Of a stretch of 6,807 nucleotides of DNA, positions 4,577 through 6,807 are shown one piece after another. The position numbers were made by a program, and so were the translations under genes. The stretch comes from CAYOVG01 sp964407285. Its GTDB lineage: Bacteria; Desulfobacterota; Syntrophobacteria; Syntrophobacterales; Syntrophobacteraceae. Where the stretch lies: NCBI GenBank assembly GCA_964407285.1, contig CAYOVG010000367.1:1-6807 (forward strand), given 5' to 3'. The notes below the pieces were generated by a model that saw only the letters and a program-made list of their open reading frames with translations, ran no database searches and was not told where the DNA came from. The number at the start of each line of letters is the position of its first letter. Position 1 is the first letter of the stretch.

Positions 4577-5555
4577 TGCTTTGCAACGCCTCTTCGATCA
4601 ATTGCATTTGGGTGCGCAGGGTATCGTCCATCATTTGGACATCGCCTTCGGCCCGCCACGCTCCCCGCTTCACATTCGGATCGGGTTGCAGGGAAAAGGA
4701 AAGTCCCTCCTCGCGAAGGTGGTTTCCCAGTTCACCCAGGTCCGTGTGGTTCGTCAGAAACTCGAGGTCAGCGGGATGCAAGCGGATAACGAGCGAACGG
4801 CGCTCCTTTTCCTTCGTTTCCTCCGCGGCCGCTCCACCGCCGCGCAAAGCCTCCTCGATCAAATCGAGTTGGGTGCTCAGGGTGGCGTCCACCACCTGTA
4901 TATCGCTCTCGGCCCGGCACCCGCCGCGCTCCATGTTCGGGTCGGGCTTGAGAACGAAAGACCGCCCCTCCTCGCGGAGACGCTCCTTGAGGTCCGTGTG
5001 CTTCTCGATCAGCTCAAGATCCATGGGGTGGAGGTACATCACGAGCGAATGGTGTTCCTGCGCCTGATCGAGCACGGTCTGCGCGAGTTGGGCGACGGCC
5101 CGGGGCTGCGCCTGCATCTGGCCGGGGATTATCTGCCGGAGCACGGTCAGGCATGCGGCGATGAACCAGTTACGATAGTCCTGGAAGACCTTTTCCGGAA
5201 TCTCCTGCACGGAATTCAATAGCTGCTCCAGGTGCTCCCTGACGAGGTCCATGCTCTTCTTGCCGTACTCGTAGCCGTCCTTCCGCCCCTGGGCATACCC
5301 TTTCTCGTAAGCGTCCCGCTCGATCTCCTGGGCGTTGTGCTCGGCTTCCATCAGCCTGTTGCGGATGGTCTCCTCCAACTCCAGGAGCGGATCGACCTGC
5401 TCCTCCTCGGGTTCGGGCGCCGCGTCGGCGGCATCATCCCCCGCCTGGAGGGCGCCGGTCTTGCGCTCCTTCTCCTCATCGCCTGTCAGGATGTCCCGAA
5501 AGTCGAAGGTCGTTACGACTTCCGTGGTCTCATGGGCTTTGATGATCCTAGACAA
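4554..5555 (-). CDS. fliH: FliH, flagellar export ATPase regulator, with duplicated C-terminal domain
   Basis: FliH binds and restrains the ATPase FliI and anchors it to the C-ring. This one has 333 residues, against about 230-270 in typical members. The N-terminus SRIIKAHE matches the conserved FliH start. An acidic linker (26-60) is followed by a helical segment with the GxxxG ladder known in FliH (A82, G86, G90, G94, G98). The region about 105-165 looks like the first part of the FliH C-terminal region. Its last part is then present twice: residues 169-246 and 253-333, about 48 identities in 77 aligned positions, joined by a charged linker TKEKER. Copy 1 keeps the family motif RGGCR-E-D-VDATL; copy 2 has RGAWR and a three-residue insertion. 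The start is TTG at 5553-5555, with AGGCGGAG six nt upstream, overlapping the fliG end by 8 nt. The reading frame is intact. Family assignment is firm; the effect of the duplication is unknown. Confidence 0.93.
   Translation of the reverse strand: MSRIIKAHETTEVVTTFDFRDILTGDEEKERKTGALQAGDDAADAAPEPEEEQVDPLLELEETIRNRLMEAEHNAQEIERDAYEKGYAQGRKDGYEYGKKSMDLVREHLEQLLNSVQEIPEKVFQDYRNWFIAACLTVLRQIIPGQMQAQPRAVAQLAQTVLDQAQEHHSLVMYLHPMDLELIEKHTDLKERLREEGRSFVLKPDPNMERGGCRAESDIQVVDATLSTQLDLIEEALRGGGAAAEETKEKERRSLVIRLHPADLEFLTNHTDLGELGNHLREEGLSFSLQPDPNVKRGAWRAEGDVQMMDDTLRTQMQLIEEALQSNGAVAEE
4557..5051 (-). repeat. Tandem protein-domain duplication in FliH (two copies)
   Basis: Copy 1 spans 4818-5051 and copy 2 spans 4557-4799 on the minus strand, separated by 18 bp. 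Shared landmarks in order are SLV--LHP-DLE, HTDL, LREEG-SF, PDPN, RG--RAE-D-Q, D-TL-TQ and LIEEAL, and both end with AEE. Spot comparison of the codons shows many synonymous differences too (for example in LREEG and PDPN), so the duplication is not recent and an assembly artefact is unlikely. Copy 2 carries the overlapping fliI start; the matching bases of copy 1 (encoding RGGGA) have no ATG. Confidence 0.88.
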
Positions 5556-6561
5556 GGGTGTCTCCGCCTTCCTTGCCCGCGAGCATTATTTTGCCTTCTT
5601 TTTCGAGTTTGCGGGCGACGTTGATGATGTTTTGCTGCGCCGCCTCCACGTCGCTCAACCGGACGGGGCCGAGCATGCCGAGGTCTTCCTGGAGCATCTG
5701 CCCGGCGCGCTGGGAGAGGTTCTTGAAGATCTTGTTCTTCAGTTCCTCGGATGCCGTCTTGAGCGCCATCACCAGGTCCTCGTTGCGGATTTCCTTGAGC
5801 ATCTCTCGAATACCCTGATCGTTGATGCCCGAGAGGTCTTCGAACACGAACATGAGCTTGCGGACTTTCTCCGCCAGGTCCGCATCGTAGTCTTCCATGG
5901 ACTGCAAGATGTTGTCGCCCGTCCTGCGGTCGCAGAGGTTGAGGATTTCCGCCACCTTCTGGACGCCGCCCAGCAGTTGCTGGCTTTCCTTCCCCATCGA
6001 GAGCAGTTCCTGCTCCAGTACTTCGTCCACGTCCCGGACGAGGTCCGGGGGCACCGTTTCCAGGTTGGCTATGCGGTTCACGACTTCGAACTGCAGGGAT
6101 TCGGGAAGCAGTCCCAACACCTGCCCTGCCTTGTCGTAACCCAGGTGCACGAGGATGATGGCGATCGTCTGCGGATGCTCGTTCTTGATGAAATTGGCCA
6201 AAACCCTGGCGTCGATCTCCTTGACGTTCTTGAAGGGGATTTTCTCCTTTTCCTGCTGGATCTTGGCGAAAACGTCACTGGCCTGGTCGCCGCCGACCGC
6301 GCCGGGGAGGAGTCTTTTGAAGTAATGTTCTCCGAGTACGTGTATGTCGTCTTCCTGCTTGAAGAGAGTGACGAATTCCTGGAGCAGTTCCTCGGACACC
6401 TCCTTTTTCACTCCCTGGAGCATGCCCATCTCGATGCCTATGGCCTTCAATTCGTCCGTGGTCATGTTCTTCACGACCAGTTTGGCGACATCTTCCCCAA
6501 GGGCCATGAAAAGAATGGCCGCTTTCTGTGCTCCGGCTACTTTCGTCTGCTGGGTCGCCAT
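5548..6561 (-). CDS. fliG: Flagellar motor switch protein FliG
   Basis: This 337-residue protein forms the rotor part of the C-ring that touches the stator and transmits torque. Length is normal (about 330-340). The N-terminal domain (1-105; KAAILFMALGEDVAKLVVKN) binds FliF. The middle domain contains the hallmark EHPQ (128-131) in NEHPQTIAIIL, which binds FliM. The Gly-Gly hinge is in LLGGVQKVAEILN (197-208). The C-terminal domain carries the MFVF motif (237-240) followed by EDL and the charged torque helix (about 273-300; NKIFKNLSQRAGQMLQEDL). The start is firm: ATG at 6559-6561 with AGGAGG nine nt upstream and only 4 nt after the fliF stop. It overlaps fliH by 8 nt. No key residue appears to be missing. 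Confidence 0.97.
   Translation of the reverse strand: MATQQTKVAGAQKAAILFMALGEDVAKLVVKNMTTDELKAIGIEMGMLQGVKKEVSEELLQEFVTLFKQEDDIHVLGEHYFKRLLPGAVGGDQASDVFAKIQQEKEKIPFKNVKEIDARVLANFIKNEHPQTIAIILVHLGYDKAGQVLGLLPESLQFEVVNRIANLETVPPDLVRDVDEVLEQELLSMGKESQQLLGGVQKVAEILNLCDRRTGDNILQSMEDYDADLAEKVRKLMFVFEDLSGINDQGIREMLKEIRNEDLVMALKTASEELKNKIFKNLSQRAGQMLQEDLGMLGPVRLSDVEAAQQNIINVARKLEKEGKIMLAGKEGGDTLV
5562..5569 (-). promoter_or_regulatory. Ribosome-binding site that supports the TTG start of fliH
   Basis: On the minus strand AGGCGGAG at 5562-5569 ends 6 nt before a TTG at 5553-5555. Starting there gives SRIIKAHE, the conserved FliH N-terminus. No ATG in this frame near the position would keep that segment. 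The site lies within the last codons of fliG, implying coupled translation. Confidence 0.65.
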
Positions 6562-6565
6562 ACGA

Positions 6566-6807
6566 TTACGCCTCCTCTCTCAACCACGCCCGGACTATCT
6601 CCGTGGCCCGGTCCGGATTATCCTGAACCATCTGAATGACCTGTTTTCTCAAAGAAAGGACCTCTTCGGGCGGTGGAAGCGCCCCGGCGGCCTCCGCGCC
6701 CTCGGGAAGCGCCGCGGCGGCTTCCTCGGCGGCCTCAGGCCTCTCTCCCATCTGCTGAAGCTTCTTCATGAGGGGCCGGACGAGCAGGAAGAAGACCAGC
6801 AGGATGA
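6566..6807 (-). CDS. fliF: Flagellar MS-ring protein FliF, C-terminal end (cut by window edge)
   Basis: The frame is open to the right edge and gives the last 79 residues, preceded by a partial codon. The visible part begins with a hydrophobic stretch ILLVFFLLVRPLMKKL, matching the second membrane helix of FliF and the RP-L residues that follow it. A variable Ala/Glu/Pro-rich linker comes next. The C-terminal tail (QMVQDNPDRATEIVRAWLREEA) matches the conserved cytoplasmic FliF segment that binds the FliG N-terminal domain. FliF forms the MS ring in the inner membrane. The gene ends 4 nt before fliG, which fits their usual pairing and co-folding. The periplasmic ring-building domains and the operon promoter lie outside the window. 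Confidence 0.93.
   Translation of the reverse strand, partial: ILLVFFLLVRPLMKKLQQMGERPEAAEEAAAALPEGAEAAGALPPPEEVLSLRKQVIQMVQDNPDRATEIVRAWLREEA

Noticed and set aside
5335..6639. A 434-codon plus-strand open frame opposite fliG and fliH
   Set aside because: It is antisense to two well-conserved genes, and its Leu/His/Val-rich composition mirrors their codons. No ribosome site or family resemblance.

Overview
The window is the downstream end of a bacterial flagellar export/motor operon on the minus strand (fliF-fliG-fliH-fliI-fliJ-motE-like, read right to left from 6807 to 1926), followed by a region unrelated to flagella. Gene order, a MotE-type protein directly after fliJ, and moderately high GC suggest a motile Gram-negative bacterium, most likely a Desulfobacterota/deltaproteobacterial-type lineage. 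This placement rests on gene order and protein style only and is tentative.

Layout. 1-457 (minus): N-terminal part of a class I SAM-dependent methyltransferase that runs off the left edge. 458-883: 426 bp between divergent genes, with a possible minus-strand promoter and a leader stem-loop that ends at the Shine-Dalgarno sequence of the next gene. 884-1393 (plus): a small secreted protein of unknown function. 1394-1925: 532 bp between convergent genes, without a convincing gene but rich in inverted repeats, including a perfect 28-bp palindrome and a 14-bp-arm stem-loop. 1926-6807 (minus): the flagellar genes, tightly packed (overlaps of 8 and 23 nt, gaps of 1 and 4 nt) except for a 127-nt gap between fliI and fliJ, which is filled by a long inverted repeat.

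How the genes work together. FliF forms the MS ring and its C-terminal tail anchors FliG, the rotor switch protein. FliH, FliI and FliJ form the ATPase complex of the flagellar type III export apparatus: FliI is the ATPase, FliH its regulator and anchor, FliJ the central stalk. The MotE-like protein is a membrane-anchored coiled-coil protein with an MgtE_N-type domain and probably serves stator or motor assembly.

The most unusual observation is in FliH. The protein is 333 residues, against roughly 230-270 for typical members, because its C-terminal FliI-binding domain occurs twice in tandem. The copies are about 62% identical by hand alignment, and the second lacks the conserved Gly-Cys of the family motif. 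Other points of interest are the inverted repeat inside the operon, the palindrome-rich convergent intergenic region, and a hexapeptide tandem repeat in the MotE-like protein.
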